From positions 1 to 21,535 of the forward strand of contig NZ_JAQIBB010000071.1 in the NCBI RefSeq assembly GCF_027920745.1: a DNA stretch of 21,535 bases, given 5' to 3'. Made by a program: the position numbers and the translations under genes. This document shows positions 16,702-21,535 of the stretch, in pieces. Every line of letters begins with the position of its first letter. Positions within the stretch are counted from its first letter, which is position 1. Under the pieces are notes generated by a model that was not told where the DNA came from, did no database searches, and saw nothing but the letters and a program-made list of their open reading frames with translations. This stretch comes from Gallibacterium faecale. Lineage in GTDB: Bacteria > Pseudomonadota > Gammaproteobacteria > Enterobacterales > Pasteurellaceae.

Positions 16702-16730
16702 ATTATACGACAGATCTAAGCAAAGCCGAA
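16702..16730 (-). promoter_or_regulatory. Candidate seqA promoter containing a Dam site
   Basis: A perfect TATAAT (minus strand 16707-16702) lies 32 bases before the seqA ATG. The -35 is poor (best TTTCGG with an 18-base spacer). The spacer holds an AGATCT palindrome whose GATC is at 16713-16716, so Dam methylation or SeqA binding could touch the promoter. A second GATC in this divergent region is at 16789-16792. The rest of 16670-16862 is AT-rich with nothing else clear. Confidence 0.5.
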
Positions 16731-16836
16731 AATAAAATCCATATTATGTTTATTTTCTACGCCAAATTTTTTCAACTGATTAAAACTTGATCCCTCCTGA
16801 GAAATATTTTATCTTTTGCCACCATTGCTTCTTTAA

Positions 16837-16856
16837 AATAAGTATTAATAAGTATT
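16837..16856 (+). repeat. Tandem 10-bp direct repeat before ybfF
   Basis: AATAAGTATT occurs twice back to back (16837-16846 and 16847-16856), ending six bases before the ybfF ATG at 16863. It covers the place where a ribosome site would lie, and no good Shine-Dalgarno is visible there. Could be a chance duplication in AT-rich DNA or a small regulator site. Confidence 0.6.
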
Positions 16857-16862
16857 TTTATC

Positions 16863-17648
16863 ATGACTCAGTCACTGCTCAATTTTGATTATTTACCCGC
16901 TGAAAACCCTAATGCAGAAACCCTTGTTTTCATTCACGGTCTTTTTGGCGATATGAACAATCTCGGTATTATCGCTAAAGCATTTCAACAAGATTATTCT
17001 TTATTACGTCTTGATTTACGTAATCATGGGCATAGTTTTCATGCAGATGAGATGGACTATCCTTTAATGGCTGAAGATCTATTACGAGTGTTACAACACC
17101 TGCAACTTAATCAAGTTATTTTAATCGGACACTCTATGGGTGGGAAAACTGCAATGCAATTTGCATTAAATTACCCTGAATATGTCAAAAGTTTAGTTAT
17201 CTTAGATATTGCCCCCGTTACCTATACACATAATGAACACGCTCCTGTTTTTAAAGCGTTATTTGCAGTGGCCGAAGCTCAATCCCCAACACGTCAACAA
17301 GCAAAAATTATTATGGAACAATTTGTGAATAACGAAGCTATTTTACAATTTGTACTAAAATCTTTTGACGCTAAACAAGCACAACGATTTCGTTTTAATA
17401 CTGCTGCACTTTATCAACATTACCAACAACTAATGGATTGGACAGGAACTGGAGTATGTTCATTACCTACATTATTTATCCGTGGTGGTAATTCTCACTA
17501 TGTTTTACCTGAATACAGCGATAAAATTTTACAGCTTTTTCCTAATGCTCGATCTTTTACGATTAACGGTGCAGCACATTGGGTACACGCAGATAAACCC
17601 CATTATGTTATTCGTGCAATCCAACGACATTTACAACAAAATAGCTAA
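16863..17648 (+). CDS. ybfF: Alpha/beta-hydrolase esterase YbfF
   Basis: Cytoplasmic alpha/beta-hydrolase of the YbfF esterase family; E. coli YbfF hydrolyses short acyl esters and acyl-CoA in vitro, but the natural substrate is uncertain. The 261-residue product shows the oxyanion-hole HGLFGD at 25-30, the nucleophile elbow GHSMGG with Ser91, LDIAPV with Asp115 (the likely acid), and the C-terminal GAAHWVHADKP with His239. Length is typical. It is divergent from seqA and leads the plus-strand group ybfF-ybfE-fldA-fur, an arrangement shared with E. coli (seqA/ybfF/ybfE/fldA/fur). The ribosome site is poor; a tandem repeat sits in its place. A 104-base gap with two hairpins separates it from ybfE. 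Confidence 0.93.
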   Translation: MTQSLLNFDYLPAENPNAETLVFIHGLFGDMNNLGIIAKAFQQDYSLLRLDLRNHGHSFHADEMDYPLMAEDLLRVLQHLQLNQVILIGHSMGGKTAMQFALNYPEYVKSLVILDIAPVTYTHNEHAPVFKALFAVAEAQSPTRQQAKIIMEQFVNNEAILQFVLKSFDAKQAQRFRFNTAALYQHYQQLMDWTGTGVCSLPTLFIRGGNSHYVLPEYSDKILQLFPNARSFTINGAAHWVHADKPHYVIRAIQRHLQQNS

Positions 17649-17661
17649 CTTGTGATATTTT

Positions 17662-17678
17662 CAGTTTGTTGGAAACTG
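17662..17678. repeat. Small hairpin downstream of ybfF, flanked by TGTGATAT repeats
   Basis: CAGTTT (17662-17667) and AAACTG (17673-17678) form a 6-bp stem with a 5-base loop, 13 bases past the ybfF stop. It is flanked by two copies of TGTGATAT (17651-17658 and 17677-17684). No T-run follows, so it is a poor terminator. A weak sigma70 promoter (TTTTCA at 17658-17663, TATATT at 17682-17687, 18-base spacer) overlaps it. Confidence 0.35.
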
Positions 17679-17723
17679 TGATATATTGCACGCCACAAAA
17701 ACGGCTTATCCATCTCAAGATGT

Positions 17724-17741
17724 CTGAAAGATGACTTTCAG
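17724..17741 (+). promoter_or_regulatory. Hairpin in the ybfE leader next to the start codon
   Basis: CTGAAAG (17724-17730) and CTTTCAG (17735-17741) form a perfect 7-bp stem with a 4-base loop. The stem ends 11 bases before the ybfE ATG and takes in the first base of GTGAG, the best ribosome site. Folding could limit ribosome access to ybfE and, through coupling, to fldA. The fold is seen; the role is inferred. Confidence 0.45.
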
Positions 17742-17752
17742 TGAGTATAGTA

Positions 17753-18034
17753 ATGGCAAAACAAGAAGCAGATTGTATTACATTAGATTTATTTGCTCAT
17801 GTTGCTAGAGTAGGTCGACCTCGAACCAATCCGTTAAGCAGAGAACAACAAATCCGCATTAATAAACGCAATCAATTACGCCGTGATAAAGCGGTTGGTC
17901 TTCGTCGGGTTGAATTAAAACTGCATAGCAGTATGGTAGAACAATTAGAAGAGTTAGCAGAAGAGGCAAATCTAAGTCGGCAGCAACTCATAGAACAAAT
18001 CCTACAAACATATTTAGAGAAAAATAGGAATTAA
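17753..18034 (+). CDS. ybfE: YbfE family protein (annotated in relatives as LexA-regulated, CopB-like)
   Basis: Small basic protein of unknown function, similar throughout to E. coli YbfE. The start is set at ATG 17753 (MAKQEADCITLDLF), which matches the YbfE N-terminus; a GTG at 17741 would add four residues. The 93-residue product has LDLFAHVARVGRPRTNPLSREQQIRINKRNQLRRDK in its first half and a ribbon-helix-helix-like second half (VELKLHSSMVEQLEELAEEANLSRQQLIEQILQTYL), suggesting DNA binding of the CopG/Arc/MetJ fold. The name "LexA-regulated" comes from E. coli; I found no good LexA box here. fldA starts one base after its stop, so the two are almost certainly cotranscribed. Confidence 0.88.
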   Translation: MAKQEADCITLDLFAHVARVGRPRTNPLSREQQIRINKRNQLRRDKAVGLRRVELKLHSSMVEQLEELAEEANLSRQQLIEQILQTYLEKNRN

Positions 18035-18035
18035 T

Positions 18036-18560
18036 ATGGCACTTATTGGCTTATTTTATGGTAGCGACACAGGCAATACTGAAAACATTGCCAAAATGAT
18101 CCAAAAGCAATTAGGTAATGAATTAGTTGATATTCATGATATTGCAAAAAGTACAAAAGAAGATATCGAAGCCTATGATTTCTTAATGATCGGTATTCCA
18201 ACTTGGTACTATGGCGAAGCTCAATGTGATTGGGACGATTTTTTCCCAACTTTAGAAGAGATTGATTTTACCAATAAATTAGTTGCTATTTTTGGTTGTG
18301 GTGACCAAGAAGATTATGCAGATTATTTCTGTGATGCAATGGGAACAGTACGTGACATTATTGAGCCACATGGCGCAACTATTGTTGGTTATTGGCCAAC
18401 CGAAGGCTATCATTTTGAATCATCAAAAGCAGTGATTGATGATAATACTTTTGTTGGTTTATGTATTGATGAAGACCGCCAACCAGAATTAACTAGTGAA
18501 CGTGTCGAAAAATGGTGCAAACAAATCTACACTGAAATGTGTTTAGATCAACTTGCATAA
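18036..18560 (+). CDS. fldA: Flavodoxin I (long-chain)
   Basis: Small cytoplasmic FMN electron carrier that feeds reductive enzymes such as IspG/IspH, pyruvate formate-lyase activase and methionine synthase in relatives. The 174-residue length and the extra loop mark it as long-chain (E. coli FldA 176). The FMN phosphate loop GSDTGNTE is at 9-16; the flavin-stacking aromatic loops are PTWYYGEAQCDW around residue 53-64 (Trp) and CGDQEDYADYFCDA around 88-101 (Tyr). AGGAA lies five bases before the ATG, at the end of ybfE. It is followed by fur 156 bases on, with a large hairpin between. In enterics fldA-fur are linked and respond to redox stress through SoxRS; no such site was recognised here. 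Confidence 0.97.
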   Translation: MALIGLFYGSDTGNTENIAKMIQKQLGNELVDIHDIAKSTKEDIEAYDFLMIGIPTWYYGEAQCDWDDFFPTLEEIDFTNKLVAIFGCGDQEDYADYFCDAMGTVRDIIEPHGATIVGYWPTEGYHFESSKAVIDDNTFVGLCIDEDRQPELTSERVEKWCKQIYTEMCLDQLA

Positions 18561-18594
18561 CCTCCCTTTTAATTATCATTTGCATTTAAAAACG

Positions 18595-18625
18595 AAATAA
18601 TCCATACTTTGCGTATGGATTATTT
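18595..18625. terminator. Long hairpin between fldA and fur (terminator or attenuator)
   Basis: AAATAATCCATAC (18595-18607) pairs perfectly with GTATGGATTATTT (18613-18625), a 13-bp stem with a 5-base loop, 34 bases past the fldA stop. Only a weak T-rich tract (CTATTTCC) follows, so termination may be partial and allow readthrough into fur. AT-rich outer pairs mean only the inner 7 bp are GC-containing. Confidence 0.6.
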
Positions 18626-18716
18626 CTATTTCCTTGATAGAGAATTTCAGTTACCCATTTATGATTCATTGGATTAACATACATTATTATGATTGTTGAT
18701 TTAATTAGAGGTTAGT

Positions 18717-19163
18717 ATGATAAACATTATCGATGAAAATGTAAAACTCTTAAAAAAAGTTGGCTTAAAAATTACTGAGCCTCGCCTAAAAATTCTTTCA
18801 TTAATGCAACGTACCTCAGTGCAACACTTTTCTGCAGAAGATGTTTATAAATGGTTACTTGAAGAAGGAGAAGAAATTGGTTTAGCCACCGTTTATCGTG
18901 TATTAAATCAATTTCATGAAGCAGATATCTTAACTCGTCACAATTTTGAAGGTAACAAATCAATTTTTGAACTTGCACCACAAGAACACCACGATCATAT
19001 TATTTGTATAGATTGTGGCAAAGTTTTTGAGTTTAATGATGATGTGATTGAAAAACGCCAAAAAGAGATTAGTGAACAACACGGAATTAAGCTTGCAAGC
19101 CACAGTCTTTATCTTTATGGCAAATGTGCCGACATTAAAAATTGTGCTGAAAAGAATAAATAA
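18717..19163 (+). CDS. fur: Ferric uptake regulator Fur
   Basis: Iron-sensing repressor that, with Fe(II), binds Fur boxes at iron-uptake and other genes. The 148-residue product aligns with E. coli Fur over its whole length: winged helix with the recognition segment GLATVYRVLNQF at 55-66, the hinge HNFEGNKSIFEL at 75-86, metal ligands in HHDHIICIDCGKVFEF (H91, H92, H94, C97, C100), HGIKLASHSLYLYG with H122 and H129, and a second cysteine pair C137/C143, spaced one residue wider than in E. coli. No long His tail. The HHDH/CxxC pattern and close match to Fur argue against Zur or PerR. AGAGG lies five bases before the ATG. The upstream region has only a weak Fur-box match (about 11 of 19), so autoregulation is unproven. 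Confidence 0.96.
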   Translation: MINIIDENVKLLKKVGLKITEPRLKILSLMQRTSVQHFSAEDVYKWLLEEGEEIGLATVYRVLNQFHEADILTRHNFEGNKSIFELAPQEHHDHIICIDCGKVFEFNDDVIEKRQKEISEQHGIKLASHSLYLYGKCADIKNCAEKNK

Positions 19164-19185
19164 TTTTTACTCAACTAAACTGATG

Positions 19186-19214
19186 AAAAGGAAACTATAT
19201 AGTTTCCTTTTTTT
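19186..19214 (+). terminator. Rho-independent terminator of fur
   Basis: A 26-base perfect palindrome (19186-19211; arms AAAAGGAAAC and GTTTCCTTTT around TATA) is followed by T's to 19214, 22 bases past the fur stop. The GC content is low but the T-tract is good. It separates fur from the rpmE2-rpmJ2 promoter. Confidence 0.8.
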
Positions 19215-19229
19215 ATACCTCAATATTTA

Positions 19230-19258
19230 TTGATAATAATTCTCATTTGATATATAGT
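19230..19258 (+). promoter_or_regulatory. rpmE2-rpmJ2 promoter with overlapping Fur-type operator
   Basis: TTGATA (19230-19235) and TATAGT (19253-19258) are spaced by 17 bases, a good sigma70 promoter. The 19 bases at 19232-19250, GATAATAATTCTCATTTGA, match the classical Fur consensus at 13 of 19 positions by my count and overlap the -35 and fill the spacer, where a bound repressor would block polymerase. E. coli Zur sites have a different core (TGTTATAATATAACA) that I do not see. The transcription start would fall near 19265, leaving a leader of about 27 bases. Confidence 0.7.
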
Positions 19259-19291
19259 TTCTTCCTCATTTTAAGTATAGAGGAACTTCCC

Positions 19292-19555
19292 ATGAAAAAA
19301 GGTATCCATCCTGATAACTATCGAACAGTATTATTTTATGACTCTAATGCTAAAGTAGGCTTTTTAATTCGCTCTTGTGCAACAACGACTAACACAATGA
19401 AATGGACTAATGGTAAAGAATATCCTGTTTATATGTGTGACACATCTTCCGCCTCACATCCATTTTATACAGGACAATCTCGCCGTATTGTTTCGGAAGG
19501 TAGAGTCAGTGAATTTACTCACCGCTTCGCTTCTTTTGGCTTAAAAAGTAAATAA
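19292..19555 (+). CDS. rpmE2: Type B (zinc-independent) 50S ribosomal protein L31
   Basis: Paralogue of ribosomal protein L31 that lacks the zinc ribbon and can replace the zinc-bearing form, freeing zinc when metal is scarce. Start set at ATG 19292 (MKKGIHPDNYRTVLFYD), after AGAGGAA; an upstream extension to 19247 adds residues with no counterpart in the family. The 87-residue length and the long middle insertion (VGFLIRSCATTTNTMKWTNGKEYPVYMCD) are those of type B, as is the C-terminal HPFYTGQSRRIVSEGRVSEFTHRF. The CxxC pairs of type A are absent, though single cysteines C29 and C49 remain. It is nine bases before rpmJ2, with a Fur-type operator upstream. E. coli keeps the equivalent ykgM-ykgO under Zur. 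Confidence 0.95.
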   Translation: MKKGIHPDNYRTVLFYDSNAKVGFLIRSCATTTNTMKWTNGKEYPVYMCDTSSASHPFYTGQSRRIVSEGRVSEFTHRFASFGLKSK

Positions 19556-19564
19556 GGACAGATT

Positions 19565-19705
19565 ATGCAAGTATTGACCTCATTAAAAAGTGCAAAAACA
19601 CGTCATTCTGGTTGCAAAATTGTACGTCGTCATGGTGTGGTTTATGTGATTAATAAAGAAAATCCTCGCTTTAAAGCTCGTCAAGGCGGGAAAAAGCGTA
19701 AATAA
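19565..19705 (+). CDS. rpmJ2: Type B 50S ribosomal protein L36 (YkgO-like)
   Basis: A 46-residue gene: MQVLTSLKSAKTRH... SGCKIVRRHGVVYVIN... KENPRFKARQGGKKRK. It is the type B paralogue of L36, lacking the C-C-C-H zinc site of the usual L36 and keeping one cysteine (C17), like E. coli YkgO. The KxxNPRFKxRQG ending is diagnostic. AAGGA overlaps the rpmE2 stop codon and lies six bases before this ATG, so the two genes are translated as a pair. Together with type B L31 it forms a zinc-sparing ribosomal set. A hairpin terminator follows immediately. Confidence 0.95.
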   Translation: MQVLTSLKSAKTRHSGCKIVRRHGVVYVINKENPRFKARQGGKKRK

Positions 19706-19706
19706 C

Positions 19707-19740
19707 AAAAAAATCGGCATAGCTTATACTATGCCGATTT
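19707..19740. terminator. Bidirectional terminator between rpmJ2 and cpdB
   Basis: AAATCGGCATAG (19711-19722) pairs perfectly with CTATGCCGATTT (19729-19740) across a 6-base loop. A run of seven A's at 19707-19713 gives a strong T-run on the minus strand, so it fits best the end of cpdB, whose stop is 24 bases away. For rpmJ2 the plus-strand tail (TTTCACTTT) is weaker. The genes converge here. Confidence 0.85.
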
Positions 19741-19763
19741 CACTTTAGCGATAATTTAATTTT

Positions 19764-21535
19764 TTATTTTAAATCAATACTATATACAGCAAATCCTTTT
19801 TCATCTTGTCCCACATTTTTCATTGGATACTGTGCATTTTGCTGAATAAATTGAGCAGCTTTCTCTGATGGAGCAGTTTCAAATACAACTTCCGCTTTAT
19901 TATTTGGAATTGCTTTTAAGCGCCAATTATTATCTGCATGAGATTTCACTTCTCCTTCTGTCTTACTAATGCGACGAATATAATCCGCCAAAATAGTTCT
20001 ATTTTCGTCTGGAGAAACAAAGGCTACTTGACTACCATCAGTACCTGGGAATTTATTACCAAATGCTCGGTAATTATTGGTTGCAATTAAGAATTTTTGC
20101 TGAGGATCGATTGGCTTACCATTAAAGGTTAACCCAACAACACGATGAGCATCTTTATTAATTAATTTACAATCACCATCATAACGAGCTGGTTGAGTTA
20201 CATCAATTTGATAATTCACCCCATCAATAACATCAAAGTTATAAGTACGGAATCCATCCCAATTTAACAAGGCTTGTCGTTCTGCTTTATTCGGATCAAT
20301 TTGATTAAATTGCCCTGCTGAACATTCCAACCACTCTTGAATTTGTTCACCCGTTACTTTTAATGCCACTAAGGTATTTGGATACAAATAAAGATCCGCT
20401 GCATTACGAAATGTTAATTGTCCAGCTTCCACTTCTGTATAGCCATTTGGATCATCCTTGCGTCCACCTACTTTAAATGGCGCTGCTGCTGATAAAACAG
20501 GCAGTTTAGCTAATTCTGGATCACCTTGAACAAAACGTTGGACATAATCTTGTTGTGCCTGATTAACAATTTGAATAGTTGGATCATCTTGAACTAAAGC
20601 CAAATAGCTATACATTTTGCCGTCAGCTTTACCAATAGGTTGATTAACATAATCACGAGTATGTTTGTGATCATCAGCCAATACATCAACTATTGGTTTA
20701 TATTCATCTGCTAACGCTTTCTTATTTTTTGCATCAAAAATCGGTCTTGCTTCTGCTTTAGCGTGCTGAACTTGCCATTTGCCACCATTATTATTTAACA
20801 CTAAATCTATAACACCAATATGGCTTCCCCAACGTCCTGGCATTACAGCCGGAATACCATTTAATGTACCAGTGACTATATCCGCACCTGGAATATTGGC
20901 AAAATCTTTACTTGGGAAAACAGCATGAGCATGGCCAAATGCAATAGCATCAATACCTTTGACTTTAGAAAGATAATAAACAGAATTTTCAGCTAAAGCT
21001 TCATAAGGTTCGCTAGAAACCCCTGAATGAGCTACGGCAATAATAATATCAGCACCTTTTTCTTTCATTTCTGGAACTAATTTTTTTGCAGTTTCTGTAA
21101 TATCTTTGGCAATCACTTTTCCTTCTAGATTTTTCTTATCCCACGTCATAATTTGTGGTGGAACAAAACCAATATAACCAATCTTCACTTGCTGCTTTTT
21201 ACCATCTGTATCAATAAAATGATACTCTTTGATTAAATACGGTTTAAAATATGGTTTACCTGTCTTAGCATGAAATACATTCGCGTTCACATAAGGGTAT
21301 TTTGCGCCTGCTAACGATTTCTTCAGAAATTCCAAACCATAATTAAACTCATGATTACCAATATTACCCACATCATATTTAAGCAAATTCATCGCTTTCA
21401 TTACTGGATGAACTTCACCTTTTTTTAACCCCTTAGCTGCAGCATAATCGCCCATTGGGCTACCCTGAATTAAGTCTCCATTATCGACTAACACACTATT
21501 TTGTACTTGTCCCCGTGCTTTCATCACTAAATCGC
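19764..21535 (-). CDS. cpdB: 2',3'-cyclic-nucleotide 2'-phosphodiesterase/3'-nucleotidase (partial, N-terminus off the window)
   Basis: Periplasmic metallophosphoesterase that opens 2',3'-cyclic nucleotides and removes 3'-phosphates, letting the cell use extracellular nucleotides. The frame stays open to the right edge (D-L-V-M-K upstream of the first in-window ATG at 21524), so about 55 residues are missing by comparison with the 647-residue E. coli protein, including the signal peptide and the first metal-binding block. Visible: LVDNGDLIQGSP, GNHEFNYG, AHSGVSSEPYEALAENSVYYL, and FGHAHAVFP of the phosphoesterase domain; then the 5'-nucleotidase C-terminal domain with NAADLYLYPNTL, ECSAGQFNQIDPNKAE, NWDGFRTYNFDVIDGVNYQIDV and ATNNYRAFGNKFPG. 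Similarity to E. coli CpdB runs through to the end. It converges on rpmJ2 and appears monocistronic at this end. Confidence 0.96.
   Translation of the reverse strand, partial: DLVMKARGQVQNSVLVDNGDLIQGSPMGDYAAAKGLKKGEVHPVMKAMNLLKYDVGNIGNHEFNYGLEFLKKSLAGAKYPYVNANVFHAKTGKPYFKPYLIKEYHFIDTDGKKQQVKIGYIGFVPPQIMTWDKKNLEGKVIAKDITETAKKLVPEMKEKGADIIIAVAHSGVSSEPYEALAENSVYYLSKVKGIDAIAFGHAHAVFPSKDFANIPGADIVTGTLNGIPAVMPGRWGSHIGVIDLVLNNNGGKWQVQHAKAEARPIFDAKNKKALADEYKPIVDVLADDHKHTRDYVNQPIGKADGKMYSYLALVQDDPTIQIVNQAQQDYVQRFVQGDPELAKLPVLSAAAPFKVGGRKDDPNGYTEVEAGQLTFRNAADLYLYPNTLVALKVTGEQIQEWLECSAGQFNQIDPNKAERQALLNWDGFRTYNFDVIDGVNYQIDVTQPARYDGDCKLINKDAHRVVGLTFNGKPIDPQQKFLIATNNYRAFGNKFPGTDGSQVAFVSPDENRTILADYIRRISKTEGEVKSHADNNWRLKAIPNNKAEVVFETAPSEKAAQFIQQNAQYPMKNVGQDEKGFAVYSIDLK

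Noticed and set aside
17676..17691. LexA box before ybfE
   Set aside because: CTG-N10-CAC misses the final G of CTG-N10-CAG, and the alternating AT core is out of phase with the consensus.
18679..18697. Possible Fur box upstream of fur (autoregulation)
   Set aside because: Best alignment to the 19-base consensus gives only about 11 matches in very AT-rich DNA, with the left hexamer lost; not enough to call.
1..21535. CRISPR array, prophage, insertion sequence, toxin-antitoxin or defence system
   Set aside because: No regularly spaced repeats, transposase, integrase, terminal inverted repeats or defence-type domains; every gene over 40 codons on the chosen strands belongs to a known housekeeping family.

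Overview
The window looks like housekeeping chromosome from a low-GC gammaproteobacterium, most likely a member of the Pasteurellaceae. This rests on protein similarity recalled from the family and on gene order. The run seqA-menE-mscK-aroC-mepA-yfcA-lpxM beside ybfF-ybfE-fldA-fur matches, as I remember it, the Haemophilus influenzae HI0190-HI0199 region. The genus cannot be fixed. I found no exact copy of either classical Pasteurellaceae DNA-uptake 9-mer.

Layout. Positions 1-51 may hold the end of a plus-strand gene, followed by a hairpin terminator at 55-78. From 95 to 16669 every gene is on the minus strand. In transcription order these are seqA, menE, a large MscK-type channel, aroC, mepA, a TSUP transporter (yfcA) and lpxM, all packed with gaps of 1-26 bases or a one-base overlap. 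A promoter follows, then apt, dnaX, ybaB and recR, then holC and valS. From 16863 to 19705 genes are on the plus strand: ybfF, ybfE, fldA, fur, and the zinc-independent ribosomal protein paralogues rpmE2 and rpmJ2. The L36 gene is only 46 codons long. The window closes with cpdB on the minus strand, which runs off the right edge and lacks its N-terminus.

How the genes relate. apt-dnaX-ybaB-recR is the classical replication/repair block, and holC encodes another clamp-loader-associated subunit of the same polymerase III holoenzyme. seqA controls replication initiation. fldA and fur tie redox chemistry to iron sensing. The promoter of rpmE2-rpmJ2 carries a good Fur-type operator between its -35 and -10 elements, so these ribosomal paralogues may answer to iron or another Fur-family metal signal.

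No gene-free stretch exceeds about 200 bases; the longest is the seqA/ybfF divergent region at 16670-16862. I see no mobile elements, prophage, CRISPR array, tRNA or rRNA. I did not find a new multi-gene system. The best leads are the Fur-type operator at rpmE2-rpmJ2, a run of ten A's in dnaX where both shifted frames stop within a few codons, and several clean hairpins in leaders and between genes.
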